Assembly: GCF_001458295.1 (NCBI RefSeq)
Contig: NZ_CYUD01000006.1
Span: 1-64,000 of the forward strand
From: Ruegeria denitrificans
GTDB taxonomy: Bacteria > Pseudomonadota > Alphaproteobacteria > Rhodobacterales > Rhodobacteraceae
Reading direction: 5' to 3'
DNA length: 64,000 nt
Shown here: one piece after another, positions 35,924 through 44,762 of the stretch
Layout: the number at the start of each line of letters is the position of its first letter
How positions within the stretch are numbered: position 1 is the first letter of the stretch
Made by a program: the position numbers and the translations under genes
The notes under the pieces: generated by a model
Told to the model about the DNA's origin: nothing
Database searches by the model: none
What the model saw: the letters and a program-made list of their open reading frames with translations, nothing else

Positions 35924-36011
35924 GGGCGACGGCCTTACGCGCCCTCTTTCCCCTCTGCGCATTATCCGGTAAACGCGGTCTGACCCGAGATTTACTGGCG
36001 GAAACCGACCG

Positions 36012-38408
36012 ATGAAATTCACTCTTTCCTGGCTGAAAGACCACCTCGACACTGACGCTTCGGTGGACGAGATTGCTGAGGCGCTGACTGATCTGGGCCT
36101 TGAGGTCGAAGAGATCGTGAACCCGGCAGACCGGCTGAAGGACTTTACCCTTGGGTATGTGAAACACGCCGAGAAACACCCCGACGCTGACAAGCTGCGC
36201 GTTTGCAAGGTGGACACGGATGAGGGCGAGCTGCAGATCATCTGCGGTGCCCCAAACGCACGCGAAGGCATCACTGTCGTAGTTTGCAAACCGGGCATGT
36301 ATATTCCCGGTTTGGACCTGACCATCAGCGTCGGCAAGATCCGCGGTGTTGAGAGCTTTGGCATGATGGCGTCCGAGCGCGAGCTGGAACTGTCGGATGA
36401 GCATGATGGCATCATCGAGCTGCCCTCGGGCGCGGTGGGTGACAAGTTCATCGACTGGCTGGCCGAGAATGAGCCGTCCAAGGTCGACCCGATGATCGAG
36501 ATCGCGATCACACCGAACCGTCCCGATGCGCTGGGTGTGGCCGGGATCGCCCGCGACCTGGCGGCACGGGGATTGGGCACGTTGAAAGTTCGTGACTATG
36601 TGCCGGTGCCGGGTGAATTCGAAAGCCCGATCAAGGTGACAATCGACAAGGATACACTGGACGGCGCGCCATATTACACCGGTCGTTTGATCCGGGGGGT
36701 CAAAAACGGTCCCAGCCCTCAGTGGTTGCAGGATCAGTTGAAAGCGATAGGTCTGCGCCCGATCTCGGCCTTGGTGGATATCACTAACTACATGACCTAC
36801 GACCACAACCGTCCTCTGCACGTGTTCGATGCCGACAAGGTGCACGGAAACCTACGGGTGCACCGTGCTAAAGGTGGCGAGAAGCTGGTCGCGTTGGACG
36901 AGAAAGAATATACCATGCAACCCGGCATGATGGTGATTTCGGACGACAATGGCCCGGAATCCATTTCAGCCGTCATGGGCGGTGAGGCAACCGGCTGCAC
37001 CGATGAAACAGTCAACGTGTTTCTTGAAAGCGCGTTCTGGGATCATGTTCAGGTCGCGCTGACCGGGCGTGCGCTCAAGATCAACTCTGACGCGCGCTAT
37101 CGGTTCGAACGTGGCGTCGACCCTGAATACACGCTGGAAGGGCTGGAGCAGGCGACACAGATGATTCTGGATATCTGCGGCGGAGAGGCGTCCAAGGTGG
37201 TCGAAGCGGGCAAAGTGCCGAACCATGCGCGCGCCTACAAGCTGGATGCCGAGCGCGTACAGTCGTTGGTTGGGATGGACATTCCTGAAAGCGAGCAGCG
37301 CCAGACCCTGACCCGACTGGGCTTCCGCCTTGAGGGCGAGATGGCCCATGTGCCCAGCTGGCGCCCAGATGTCATGGGTGAGGCCGATCTGGTGGAAGAG
37401 GTCGCGCGGATTGCATCCCTGACCAAACTGCAGGGCAAGCCGTTGCCGCGTGTGACCGATGGAATCCCCAATCCTGTGATGACCCCGACACAACGCCGTC
37501 AATCGATGGCGCGCCGCACCTGCGCAGCGCTGGGATACAATGAATGTGTTTCCTACACCTTCATCGATCAGGCCTCGGCGGCCTTGTTTGGTGGCGGGGA
37601 CGAAGCGACTCAGTTGGAAAACCCGATCTCGTCCGAGATGAGCCATATGCGCCCCGATCTGCTGCCCGGTCTGCTGCAGGCTGCCGCCCGCAATCAGGCG
37701 CGCGGTTATGCGGATGTGGCTTTGTTTGAAGTTGGTCCGGTGTTCCATGATGGTGAACCGGGCGATCAGAAAATCCAGATCACCGGCTTGTTGGTCGGTC
37801 GCAATGGTCCCAAAGATGTGCACGGCGCTTCGCGATCGGTCGATGTGTTCGACGTTAAAGCGGATGCCGAGGCTGTTCTGGCCGCCATCGGCGCACCCGC
37901 CAAGGTGCAAATCTTGCGTGACGGTGATGCCTGGTGGCATCCGGGCCGTCACGGCAAGATTTGTTTGGGTCCAAAAAAGGTGCTGGGCGTCTTTGGCGAG
38001 TTGCACCCGCGCGTGTTACAGACGTTGGACATCAAAGGCCCGGCGATGGCCTTCACCATCTGGCCGGACGAGGTGCCTCTTCCCCGTAAATCCGGTGCCA
38101 CCCGTGCCGCGCTGGAACTGCGTGATCTGCAAGCGGTTGAGCGTGACTTTGCATTTGTCGTCGACGAGGGTGTCGAGGCGCTGACGCTGGTGAATGCTGC
38201 TGCCGGGGCCGACAAGGCCCTGATCGAGGATGTGCGCGTCTTTGACGAATTCATCGGCGGCAGCCTGGGTGACGGCAAGAAATCTCTGGCCATCACCGTG
38301 CGCCTGCAGCCGACAGATGCGACGCTGAAGGAAAAAGACATCGAAGCCGTGGCCGAGAAGATCATCGCCAAGGTTTCCAAAGCCACCGGCGGCGTTCTGC
38401 GCGGGTGA
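36012..38408 (+). CDS. pheT: Phenylalanyl-tRNA synthetase beta subunit
   Basis: A 798-residue subunit with, in order, the EMAP-type tRNA-binding domain (KHPDADKLRVCKVDTDEG, about 40-150), the B3/B4 editing domain (about 210-370), the B5 domain (about 400-470), the pseudo-catalytic core, and the C-terminal FDX-ACB anticodon-binding domain (about 705-798). The start ATG 36012 gives the standard MKFTLSWLKDHL N terminus. It is separated from pheS by an AT-rich membrane gene, an esterase and a cupin gene, each apparently with its own promoter. Confidence 0.96.
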   Translation: MKFTLSWLKDHLDTDASVDEIAEALTDLGLEVEEIVNPADRLKDFTLGYVKHAEKHPDADKLRVCKVDTDEGELQIICGAPNAREGITVVVCKPGMYIPGLDLTISVGKIRGVESFGMMASERELELSDEHDGIIELPSGAVGDKFIDWLAENEPSKVDPMIEIAITPNRPDALGVAGIARDLAARGLGTLKVRDYVPVPGEFESPIKVTIDKDTLDGAPYYTGRLIRGVKNGPSPQWLQDQLKAIGLRPISALVDITNYMTYDHNRPLHVFDADKVHGNLRVHRAKGGEKLVALDEKEYTMQPGMMVISDDNGPESISAVMGGEATGCTDETVNVFLESAFWDHVQVALTGRALKINSDARYRFERGVDPEYTLEGLEQATQMILDICGGEASKVVEAGKVPNHARAYKLDAERVQSLVGMDIPESEQRQTLTRLGFRLEGEMAHVPSWRPDVMGEADLVEEVARIASLTKLQGKPLPRVTDGIPNPVMTPTQRRQSMARRTCAALGYNECVSYTFIDQASAALFGGGDEATQLENPISSEMSHMRPDLLPGLLQAAARNQARGYADVALFEVGPVFHDGEPGDQKIQITGLLVGRNGPKDVHGASRSVDVFDVKADAEAVLAAIGAPAKVQILRDGDAWWHPGRHGKICLGPKKVLGVFGELHPRVLQTLDIKGPAMAFTIWPDEVPLPRKSGATRAALELRDLQAVERDFAFVVDEGVEALTLVNAAAGADKALIEDVRVFDEFIGGSLGDGKKSLAITVRLQPTDATLKEKDIEAVAEKIIAKVSKATGGVLRG

Positions 38409-38427
38409 CATATCTGGCCTAAGAATC

Positions 38428-38455
38428 GAACACCGCGCCTAGGGACGCGGTGTTC
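38428..38455 (+). terminator. Hairpin after pheT
   Basis: A perfect 10-bp stem, GAACACCGCG (38428-38437) with CGCGGTGTTC (38446-38455), around an 8-nt loop. No T-run follows, so termination is probable but not certain. Confidence 0.5.
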
Positions 38456-38512
38456 ACGGGGCTTTCCCTGAAAGCGCCTTGAGTGGGCATGGAAGCAAAA
38501 ACGGAGTTTGAA

Positions 38513-38962
38513 ATGGGTCTTAACGTCTACCTGTCCGGAGAAATCCACACCGATTGGCGCGAACAAATCACCGAAGGCGCACAGGGGTTGGACATCACAT
38601 TCAACAGCCCCGTGACCGATCACGACGCCAGCGATGATTGCGGCGTGGCCATTCTGGGTCAAGAGCCGAACAAATACTGGCACGACCACAAAGGTGCGAT
38701 GGTCAACGCGATCCGCACCCGCAAGGGCATTGAGGATGCCGATGTTGTCGTGGTTCGGTTTGGCGAGAAATACAAACAGTGGAACGCAGCCTTTGACGCG
38801 GGCTATGCGGCGGCGCTGGGTAAGTCGCTGATCGTGCTGCACGGCCCAGAACACCAGCACCCGCTGAAAGAGGTGGACGCTGCCGCGCTGGCCGTGGCCG
38901 AGCAACCCTCGCAAGTGGTTGAGATTCTGCGCTATGTGCTAACCGGCAAGCTGCCGGGTTAA
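38513..38962 (+). CDS. ytoQ: YtoQ family protein
   Basis: A 149-residue protein beginning MGLNVYLSGEIHTDWREQI and containing DVVVVRFGEKYKQWNAAFDA and AAALGKSLIVLHG, the pattern of the YtoQ family in the nucleoside 2-deoxyribosyltransferase-like superfamily. Its biochemical function is not established. I start at ATG 38513, preceded by GGAG; a GTG at 38483 in frame adds ten residues without support. It is a single gene between pheT and a convergent GST gene. Confidence 0.85.
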   Translation: MGLNVYLSGEIHTDWREQITEGAQGLDITFNSPVTDHDASDDCGVAILGQEPNKYWHDHKGAMVNAIRTRKGIEDADVVVVRFGEKYKQWNAAFDAGYAAALGKSLIVLHGPEHQHPLKEVDAAALAVAEQPSQVVEILRYVLTGKLPG

Positions 38963-38978
38963 TTTAGTCCTGTAAAAG

Positions 38979-39010
38979 CGGGCTTGCGGCACATTGCGAC
39001 CGCAAGCCCG
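38979..39010. terminator. Bidirectional hairpin between ytoQ and the GST gene
   Basis: A perfect 11-bp stem, CGGGCTTGCGG (38979-38989) with CCGCAAGCCCG (39000-39010). On the minus strand it is followed by CTTTTACA, suited to terminating the convergent GST gene; on the plus strand it lies 17 nt after the ytoQ stop. Confidence 0.6.
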
Positions 39011-39032
39011 GGCACGCCGAAGAACTGTGCGG

Positions 39033-39731
39033 TCAGTCCCGTGACGGCGTCACAAGCCCTGTCTGAACGGCCGGGCGATCAAGAAACCGGTCCAGATAGG
39101 CCGTCACATTGGTGTAGTCGTCCCAACCGACCAGTTCTTTGGCGCCATAAAATTCCAGCCCGCGCAGCCAGGGCGCGATGGCTATATCGGCAATCGAGTA
39201 CTCTCTGGCGATCCAGTCCTGCCCGTCAAGTTGCTGGTTTAGCACGTTCAGCAGCCGTTTGGCCTCGTTTACATACCGCTCACGGGGTCTTGGGTCTTCG
39301 ATCTCGCTGCCGGCGAATTTGTGGAAAAAACCAAGCTGCCCAAACATCGGGCCAATGCCGCCCATCTGGAACATCAACCATTGGGTGATCCGGTGTTTGT
39401 CCGCCTTGGTCTGGCCAATGAACTTGCCAGACTTTTCGGCCAGATACAGCAGGATGGCACCGCTTTCGAACAATCCAATGGGCTCTCCGTCTGGGCCGTT
39501 CGGGTCAATGATCGCAGGGATCTTGTTGTTTGGGTTCAGCGACAGAAACTCGGGACTTTTGACATCCGCATCCGACAGGGTAACCTTATGCGCCTCATAA
39601 GGTAGGCTGGTCTCTTCCAGCATAATCGAGGCTTTGACCCCGTTTGGAGTGGGGAAGGAATACAGTTGAATTCGGTCTGGGAACTGCGCGGGCCAGCGAT
39701 TCATGATCGGATGAAGTTTGGTGTCCAGCAT
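39033..39731 (-). CDS. Glutathione S-transferase family protein
   Basis: A 232-residue GST. The thioredoxin-like N-terminal domain (about 18-105) includes SFPTPNGVKASIMLEE and the GSH-binding NPNNKIPAIID with FESGAILLYLAEKSG. The helical C-terminal domain (about 110-230) contains DQDWIAREYSIADIAIAPW-like residues (DWIAREYSIADIAIAPWLR). It resembles the YghU/YfcG group, which act as disulfide-bond reductases. GGAG lies before ATG 39731. Confidence 0.9.
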   Translation of the reverse strand: MLDTKLHPIMNRWPAQFPDRIQLYSFPTPNGVKASIMLEETSLPYEAHKVTLSDADVKSPEFLSLNPNNKIPAIIDPNGPDGEPIGLFESGAILLYLAEKSGKFIGQTKADKHRITQWLMFQMGGIGPMFGQLGFFHKFAGSEIEDPRPRERYVNEAKRLLNVLNQQLDGQDWIAREYSIADIAIAPWLRGLEFYGAKELVGWDDYTNVTAYLDRFLDRPAVQTGLVTPSRD

Positions 39732-39890
39732 TGGGAGCTCCTGAGTGGGTATGACCCAAAGGTAGGGAGCGGCGGGTCATCTTGTAACCCCCCAAAGCTG
39801 TGCGCGGCCGGTCAGCGCGTGTTTGCTGGTGAACAACGGGGAAATCCGGTGCAACTGGCACCTAGACCAAAGGGTGTTTTTGCCTCAGAC

Positions 39891-39931
39891 TTTGGCAAAT
39901 CCCGCGCCAAAGCCGCGGGTTTCTTGTTGTT
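39891..39931 (+). promoter_or_regulatory. Attenuator-like leader of mscS: competing hairpins
   Basis: CCCGCG (39901-39906) pairs with CGCGGG (39914-39919) and is followed by TTTCTTGTTGTT, a terminator form ending just before the mscS ribosome site. TTTGGC (39891-39896) can instead pair with GCCAAA (39906-39911), which occupies the loop and the edge of the first stem. The two stems cannot both form fully. What would switch between them is unknown. Confidence 0.4.
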
Positions 39932-39945
39932 GAAAGGAGATGGCC

Positions 39946-40752
39946 GTGGATGAGGTCGTAACACAGGTGGGCGCGTTTGCCCCGCTGATCATGAACGCGG
40001 TCAAGGCGTTGATTGTTCTGATCCTTGGATGGATCGTGGCTGGGGCCGTTGGTGGCCTGGTGCGCCGCCGGATCAACTCGACCCCACAGATTGATCCGAC
40101 GCTGGGCAATTTCTCGGCCAGTCTGGTGAAATGGGTCATCCTGGCGATGGTTCTGGTTGCCGTTCTGGGTATCTTCGGGATCGAAGCCACAAGCATTGTT
40201 GCCATTCTGGGTGCCGCGTCACTGGCCATTGGCCTGGCGCTGCAAGGAACGCTCAGCGATCTGGCGGCCGGTGTCATGTTGGTAGTGTTCCGCCCATACA
40301 AGCTGGGTCAATATGTGGATATTGGGGGTACGGCAGGGACGGTTAAAGACTTAAACCTGTTCACCACCGAACTGGTGACGCCTGACAATGTGCAGATCAT
40401 CGTACCCAACGGGCAATCTTGGGGCTCGATCATCACCAACTATTCGGCGCATGACACCCGGCGCGTCGATCTGGTTTTCGGCATCGATTATGGCGACAGC
40501 GCAGATGAGGCCATGAAGATCATTCTGGACGTTGCTAAAGCAGATGAACGAATTCACAGCGACCCCGAGCCTTGGGTGCGTGTCACCAATCTGGGCGACA
40601 GTTCGGTTGATCTGACAGCCCGCCTGTGGTGCGCAGCGGCGGATTATTGGGATGTGAAATTCGAAATCACCAAAGCTGTGAAAGAGGCGTTCGACGCAAA
40701 AGGCGTGTCGATCCCGTATCCGCATTCTGTGGAGATTCACAAACAGGCCTGA
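39946..40752 (+). CDS. mscS: Small-conductance mechanosensitive channel
   Basis: A 268-residue channel with three N-terminal membrane helices (about 10-110) and a cytoplasmic beta domain. The pore-lining TM3 is AASLAIGLALQGTLSDLAAG, followed by VMLVVFRPYKLGQYVDIGG and VPNGQSWGSIITNYSA. It releases osmolytes on hypo-osmotic shock, as fits a marine bacterium. AAGGAG directly abuts an ATG at 39940, so GTG 39946, in the same frame with 6-nt spacing, is the more likely start; the difference is two residues. The leader has terminator-like structure. Confidence 0.92.
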   Translation: MDEVVTQVGAFAPLIMNAVKALIVLILGWIVAGAVGGLVRRRINSTPQIDPTLGNFSASLVKWVILAMVLVAVLGIFGIEATSIVAILGAASLAIGLALQGTLSDLAAGVMLVVFRPYKLGQYVDIGGTAGTVKDLNLFTTELVTPDNVQIIVPNGQSWGSIITNYSAHDTRRVDLVFGIDYGDSADEAMKIILDVAKADERIHSDPEPWVRVTNLGDSSVDLTARLWCAAADYWDVKFEITKAVKEAFDAKGVSIPYPHSVEIHKQA

Positions 40753-40802
40753 GGGCTCCCGCCCATCGATCGGGCATTGGAATGCCCTCCTCTTGTTGGG
40801 CC

Positions 40803-40838
40803 CGGCGCCGCGCTGATCGCGCGGCGCCGTTTTCGTTT
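40803..40838 (+). terminator. Strong rho-independent terminator of mscS
   Basis: An 11-bp perfect stem, CGGCGCCGCGC (40803-40813) with GCGCGGCGCCG (40819-40829), a TGATC loop, then TTTTCGTTT. Confidence 0.8.
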
Positions 40839-40906
40839 GTAGGAAGGTTGGATCAAAGTTCAACTGCGCAGCACCGCAGGTGCGGCGCTTGGCCCAACGC
40901 TGTAAA

Positions 40907-40924
40907 CGCCCTCGTCAGAGGGCG
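40907..40924 (-). terminator. Terminator of ald
   Basis: CGCCCTC (40907-40913) and GAGGGCG (40918-40924) pair around a 4-nt loop; on the minus strand a TTTA follows. It lies 20 nt past the ald stop. Confidence 0.55.
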
Positions 40925-40944
40925 CTTTCAGGGGCGGGAGGACC

Positions 40945-42063
40945 TTAGGAGTTGATGATCGCCTCGGGGGCGACGACGTCGATACCCAGCGCCGTACCAA
41001 CCGCTTCATAGGTCAGTTTGCCAGCATGTACGTTCAGACCGGCCAGCAGGTGCGGGTCGTCCTGACATGCTTTTTTCCAGCCTTTGTCGGCCAGTGACAG
41101 CAGGAACGGCATGGTTGCGTTGCCCAGTGCGATGGTCGAGGTGCGCGCGACGGCGCCCGGCATGTTGGCAACGCAGTAGTGCATGATGCCATCCACGTCG
41201 TAGATCGGATCTGCGTGGGTGGTTGCTTTGGAGGTCTCAAAACAGCCACCCTGGTCGATGGCAACGTCAACCAGAACCGCACCGGGTTTCATGGTGGACA
41301 GCTGCTCGCGGGTCACCAGTTTGGGGGCGGCCGCACCGGGGATCAGAACCGCGCCGATAACCATATCGGCATCCTGGATCAGTTCGGCAGTGGCACCAGC
41401 GGTCGAGTACTGGTTTTTGAAAGTTCCGCCGAACACGTCATCGAGGTAACGCAGGCGCGGCAGAGAGCGATCCAGAATGGTAACATCCGCGCCCATGCCC
41501 GCTGCGATTTTTGCAGCATGCGTGCCGACAACACCGCCGCCGATCACGACGACTTTGGCCGGACCCACGCCCGGAACACCGCCCATCAGAACGCCGCGGC
41601 CACCATTGGCCTTTTGCAGGGTCCATGAGCCAACTTGCGGAGCCAGACGACCGGCAACCTCGGACATCGGGGCCAGCAGAGGCAAGCCGCCGCCGGGCGC
41701 AGTGACGGTTTCGTATGCAATTGCGGTACAGCCTGACGCCAGCAGGTCATGGGTCTGATCCGGATCGGGTGCCAGGTGCAAGTAGGTGAACAGCAGCTGG
41801 CCTTCGCGCAGCATCTTGCGCTCGACCGCCTGGGGTTCCTTGACCTTGACGATCATGTCGGCAGTGGCGAACACCTCTTCTGCCGTGTCGATGATCCGGG
41901 CGCCGGCGGCGACATAGGATTCATCATCAAAGCCCGAGCCGATCCCGGCATTGGTTTCGATCAGAACCTCATGGCCACGTGCAACGGCCTCTTGCGCGGC
42001 GTTGGGCGTCATGCCAACGCGGAATTCTTGGGGTTTGATTTCCTTGGGGCAACCGATTTTCAT
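40945..42063 (-). CDS. ald: Alanine dehydrogenase
   Basis: A 372-residue enzyme for reversible NAD-dependent deamination of L-alanine to pyruvate. [45 protein letters not shown] (catalytic His) and the NAD site [19 protein letters not shown] are clear. I choose ATG 42063, with GGAGGAG 8-10 nt upstream, over ATG 42078. It diverges from a gene for an Lrp/AsnC regulator, the usual arrangement in which AldR-type proteins activate ald in response to alanine. Confidence 0.96.
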   Translation of the reverse strand: MKIGCPKEIKPQEFRVGMTPNAAQEAVARGHEVLIETNAGIGSGFDDESYVAAGARIIDTAEEVFATADMIVKVKEPQAVERKMLREGQLLFTYLHLAPDPDQTHDLLASGCTAIAYETVTAPGGGLPLLAPMSEVAGRLAPQVGSWTLQKANGGRGVLMGGVPGVGPAKVVVIGGGVVGTHAAKIAAGMGADVTILDRSLPRLRYLDDVFGGTFKNQYSTAGATAELIQDADMVIGAVLIPGAAAPKLVTREQLSTMKPGAVLVDVAIDQGGCFETSKATTHADPIYDVDGIMHYCVANMPGAVARTSTIALGNATMPFLLSLADKGWKKACQDDPHLLAGLNVHAGKLTYEAVGTALGIDVVAPEAIINS

Positions 42064-42183
42064 TTTTCGCTCCTCCATTCATAAACTGCCTAAATAATGG
42101 GCGATTCGGAGCGCAATTTCTGTGAAACTCTGCCTGCGAAATGGTTTTTATTTAGGAGATTCTGCGTTACATTACTAAAAACT

Positions 42184-42198
42184 CGCAAAGGAATTGCG
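42184..42198. promoter_or_regulatory. Inverted repeat over the ribosome site of the Lrp-type gene
   Basis: CGCAA-AGGAA-TTGCG, a perfect 5-bp dyad at 42184-42198, contains the likely Shine-Dalgarno and lies 4 nt before ATG 42202. It could be an autoregulatory operator. The rest of the 138-bp gap is AT-rich, as expected for a divergent promoter region. Confidence 0.3.
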
Positions 42199-42201
42199 TG
42201 A

Positions 42202-42660
42202 ATGAGCTTGGACGCGACAGATAAAAAGATTCTGGCGGCCCTACAGCGGGACGGCCGCATGTCGAATGCGGAACTGTCCGAGCAGGTGAATCTGTCACCT
42301 TCGGCCTGCCACCGACGGGTTCAGCGACTGGAAGCTGACGGTTATATCCGCAATTATGTGGCGCTGTTGGATGCGCGCAAGATGAATGTGCCCACGACGG
42401 TGTTTGTCGAGATCACGTTGCAGGGTCAGGCTGAAGAGCTTCTGGACGCGTTCGAAAAGTCTGTGGCCCGGATTCCGGACGTTCTGGAATGCCATCTTAT
42501 GGCCGGCACGGCAGATTATATCCTGAAGGTCGTCGCTGAAAACACCGAGGATTTCGCCCGTATCCACCGCCAATACCTGTCGCGGCTGCCAGGCGTGGCG
42601 CAGATGCAAAGCTCGTTTGCGTTGCGCACAGTGTTCAAGACCACCGCCCTACCGGTGTGA
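42202..42660 (+). CDS. Lrp/AsnC family regulator (AldR-like)
   Basis: A 152-residue regulator with an N-terminal AsnC-type helix-turn-helix (LDATDKKILAALQRDGRMSN, SEQVNLSPSACHRRVQRLEA) and the C-terminal RAM ligand-binding domain (about 70-148, VLECHLMAGTADYILKVVAE). Being divergent from ald, it is most likely the alanine-responsive activator of that gene. It ends three bases before the stop codon of the convergent protease gene. Confidence 0.94.
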   Translation: MSLDATDKKILAALQRDGRMSNAELSEQVNLSPSACHRRVQRLEADGYIRNYVALLDARKMNVPTTVFVEITLQGQAEELLDAFEKSVARIPDVLECHLMAGTADYILKVVAENTEDFARIHRQYLSRLPGVAQMQSSFALRTVFKTTALPV

Positions 42661-42663
42661 TGC

Positions 42664-43503
42664 TTAGGCCGGGCCGGGATAGGTGAACAACGCCAGATGC
42701 AGGGCGTTGAAGCCAAAATGCATCAGAATTGGCACCCAGAGCCGCCCGGTTGCGTAATATCCCAATCCGCAGGCGGCCCCGAGGATCGAGGCGAATACTA
42801 CAAGTGCTGGACCTCCGCCTGCATGGGCCAGACCGAACAGAAGACTGGCCGCCGCGATCCCCAACCCCGCCCCAATTCGCGAAGACAGAGCCGACTGCAT
42901 ATAGCCGCGGAAAAACGCCTCTTCGGTCAGACAGGTCAGGAACAGATTTGATAAAGCGAAGATCAGCCACCAGACGGGCAGGCCGATCTCGGATCGCACC
43001 GCGCCCAATGCAAGTGCTAGGATGAACAGGGCAGGCAACATCGCCAGCCCGGTCAGCAATGGCATCGTTCTGAACTGTCGTCCGTCATGGATCATACCGG
43101 GCCAGGCCAACAGAACGGCAAACAAGACCATTGGCTTGTCTAGATTGAGGTACATAGTGAAGGCAGAACTCTCCGGTCCTGCCTGCACTTGATCCAAAAT
43201 CAGCAGATTGTGAAATCCGGGGATCAGATGCGCCCCCAGCGCAAAGCACCAAAGGATCAGCGCTAGGTGTGCAAAAAGGGCAGTACCGCCCGTCAGACGG
43301 CGCAGACCCCCCGCGCCCAGCAGGCCCGCCGCTGCAATTGTCACCGCCATCGGGGTCACTAGACCAAGCACTGCTGCGGAACCTGTGAACACCGCCAGCA
43401 GAGTCAGGCCCAACCTTTGTCGGCCAGCCGCCATGCCTATTTGTGCCGCTATCAGGATGAACCAGGGCCAGATCGCAGGCAGAAGGGAAATGAAATGTGC
43501 CAC
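42664..43503 (-). CDS. CPBP family intramembrane metalloprotease
   Basis: A 279-residue membrane protein with about eight hydrophobic helices. The CPBP/Abi motifs are in the C-terminal part: TEEAFFRGYMQSAL (EExxxR), FGLAHAGGG and MHFGFNALH, which provide Glu and His for the metal. Family members process prenylated or other membrane proteins; the substrate here is unknown. It stands alone. Confidence 0.87.
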   Translation of the reverse strand: MAHFISLLPAIWPWFILIAAQIGMAAGRQRLGLTLLAVFTGSAAVLGLVTPMAVTIAAAGLLGAGGLRRLTGGTALFAHLALILWCFALGAHLIPGFHNLLILDQVQAGPESSAFTMYLNLDKPMVLFAVLLAWPGMIHDGRQFRTMPLLTGLAMLPALFILALALGAVRSEIGLPVWWLIFALSNLFLTCLTEEAFFRGYMQSALSSRIGAGLGIAAASLLFGLAHAGGGPALVVFASILGAACGLGYYATGRLWVPILMHFGFNALHLALFTYPGPA

Positions 43504-43730
43504 GGGTGCCTCAAGGGTTTGACGGGGTATTACTGCCGTTAGAATGTATCGTCAGGCAAGCAGGTCAGCGCCAACCTGTTGGCAATGCGGCAATTCTGCC
43601 GCTTGTATCCCGTGACTTGTCGGTTCAAATTTGGGGATAGACCAAACCCCTTTTTGCATAACCTTGACCTTGCTGCCATATACGGTTTCGCTTGGGGCAG
43701 GGCTTTCATCTATTCTTCTGATGACATCAG

Positions 43731-44702
43731 GTGGTTACACGCTCGGTGTACGGTCCGGACCCGATAGACGATAAGGAAAAGACCTTGGCTTACGAACATA
43801 ACGATGCCCCCAAAGATTGGCTGGAAGCCGAGTTGGAAGACACGCTGGACGAAGATTTCGAGATCGAGTTCAGCGAACCCATGCTTTCGATGGAAATCCG
43901 CAAGATCTACAAGGACCAGCACCCTGAAATGCTGGACCGCAAGGTATATTTCCGCAATCTGCTGCGCCTGCAGGCCGAGTTGATCAAGGTGCAGGACTGG
44001 GTGCAGTATACCGGGGCCAAAGTCTGTATCCTGTTCGAAGGGCGCGACAGTGCCGGTAAAGGGGGCGTGATCAAGCGTATAACCCAGCGTCTAAATCCAC
44101 GGGTCGCGCGCGTGGTCGCCTTGCCTGCGCCCAGCCGCCGGGAACAAAGCCAATGGTATTTTCAGCGCTATGTGCCGCATCTGCCCGCAGCCGGGGAAAT
44201 CGTGCTGTTCGACCGGTCCTGGTACAACCGCGCCGGGGTAGAACGGGTAATGGGCTTTGCGTCCGAGGATCAGGTGGGGCAGTTCTTTCAGGACGTTCCC
44301 GAATTCGAACGGATGCTGGTGCGGTCGGGGATCATCTTGCTGAAATACTGGTTCTCGATCACGGACGAGGAGCAGCAACTGCGATTCCTCATGCGTATTC
44401 ATGACCCGATGAAACAATGGAAGCTGTCGCCGATGGACCTTGAATCCCGCATCCGCTGGGAGGCCTACACCAAGGCTAAGGAAGACATGCTGTTCCGCAC
44501 AAACATCCCAGAGGCGCCTTGGTACATTGTCGAAGGCAACGACAAGAAACGAGAGCGTCTGAACTGTATCGAGCATCTTCTGACCAAGATCCCCTATACA
44601 GACGTTCCGCAGGAAAAGGTCGATTTGCCGGATCGAAAATACAACCCGGAATATGAACGGCGCGTCCTGCCGGATGAGTTGCATGTTCCCAAAATCTATT
44701 GA
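43731..44702 (+). CDS. ppk2: Polyphosphate kinase 2
   Basis: A 323-residue single-domain PPK2 class I enzyme, which uses polyphosphate to phosphorylate nucleoside diphosphates. Walker A is FEGRDSAGKGG, Walker B/lid LFDRSWYNRAGVERVMGF, and RFLMRIHDPMKQWKLSPMD is the lid helix. The N-terminal acidic tail (about 20-55) is common. The start is uncertain: GTG 43731 gives 323 residues, while TTG 43785 is preceded by AAGGAAAAG and would give 305. A terminator follows. Confidence 0.93.
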   Translation: MVTRSVYGPDPIDDKEKTLAYEHNDAPKDWLEAELEDTLDEDFEIEFSEPMLSMEIRKIYKDQHPEMLDRKVYFRNLLRLQAELIKVQDWVQYTGAKVCILFEGRDSAGKGGVIKRITQRLNPRVARVVALPAPSRREQSQWYFQRYVPHLPAAGEIVLFDRSWYNRAGVERVMGFASEDQVGQFFQDVPEFERMLVRSGIILLKYWFSITDEEQQLRFLMRIHDPMKQWKLSPMDLESRIRWEAYTKAKEDMLFRTNIPEAPWYIVEGNDKKRERLNCIEHLLTKIPYTDVPQEKVDLPDRKYNPEYERRVLPDELHVPKIY

Positions 44703-44715
44703 CCAAAAACAAATA

Positions 44716-44739
44716 AACGCCCCCGCATTCGGGGACGTT
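44716..44739. terminator. Bidirectional terminator after ppk2
   Basis: AACG-C-CCCCG (44716-44725) pairs with CGGGG-A-CGTT (44730-44739) around a CATT loop, with one internal mismatch. It lies between ppk2 and the convergent RTX gene. Confidence 0.6.
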
Positions 44740-44762
44740 CTCTGTTTGGGCTTCAGGAATAT

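Noticed and set aside
36966..38006. Long antisense frames over pheT
   Set aside because: pheT is intact and unambiguous; the antisense translation shows biased Arg/His/Gln-rich composition with no motif.
39780..39890. Possible cobalamin riboswitch upstream of mscS, suggested by ACGGGGAAATCCGGTGCAA
   Set aside because: The fragment recalls the core, but the following conserved segments and the B12 box are not in place, and mscS is not a cobalamin gene.
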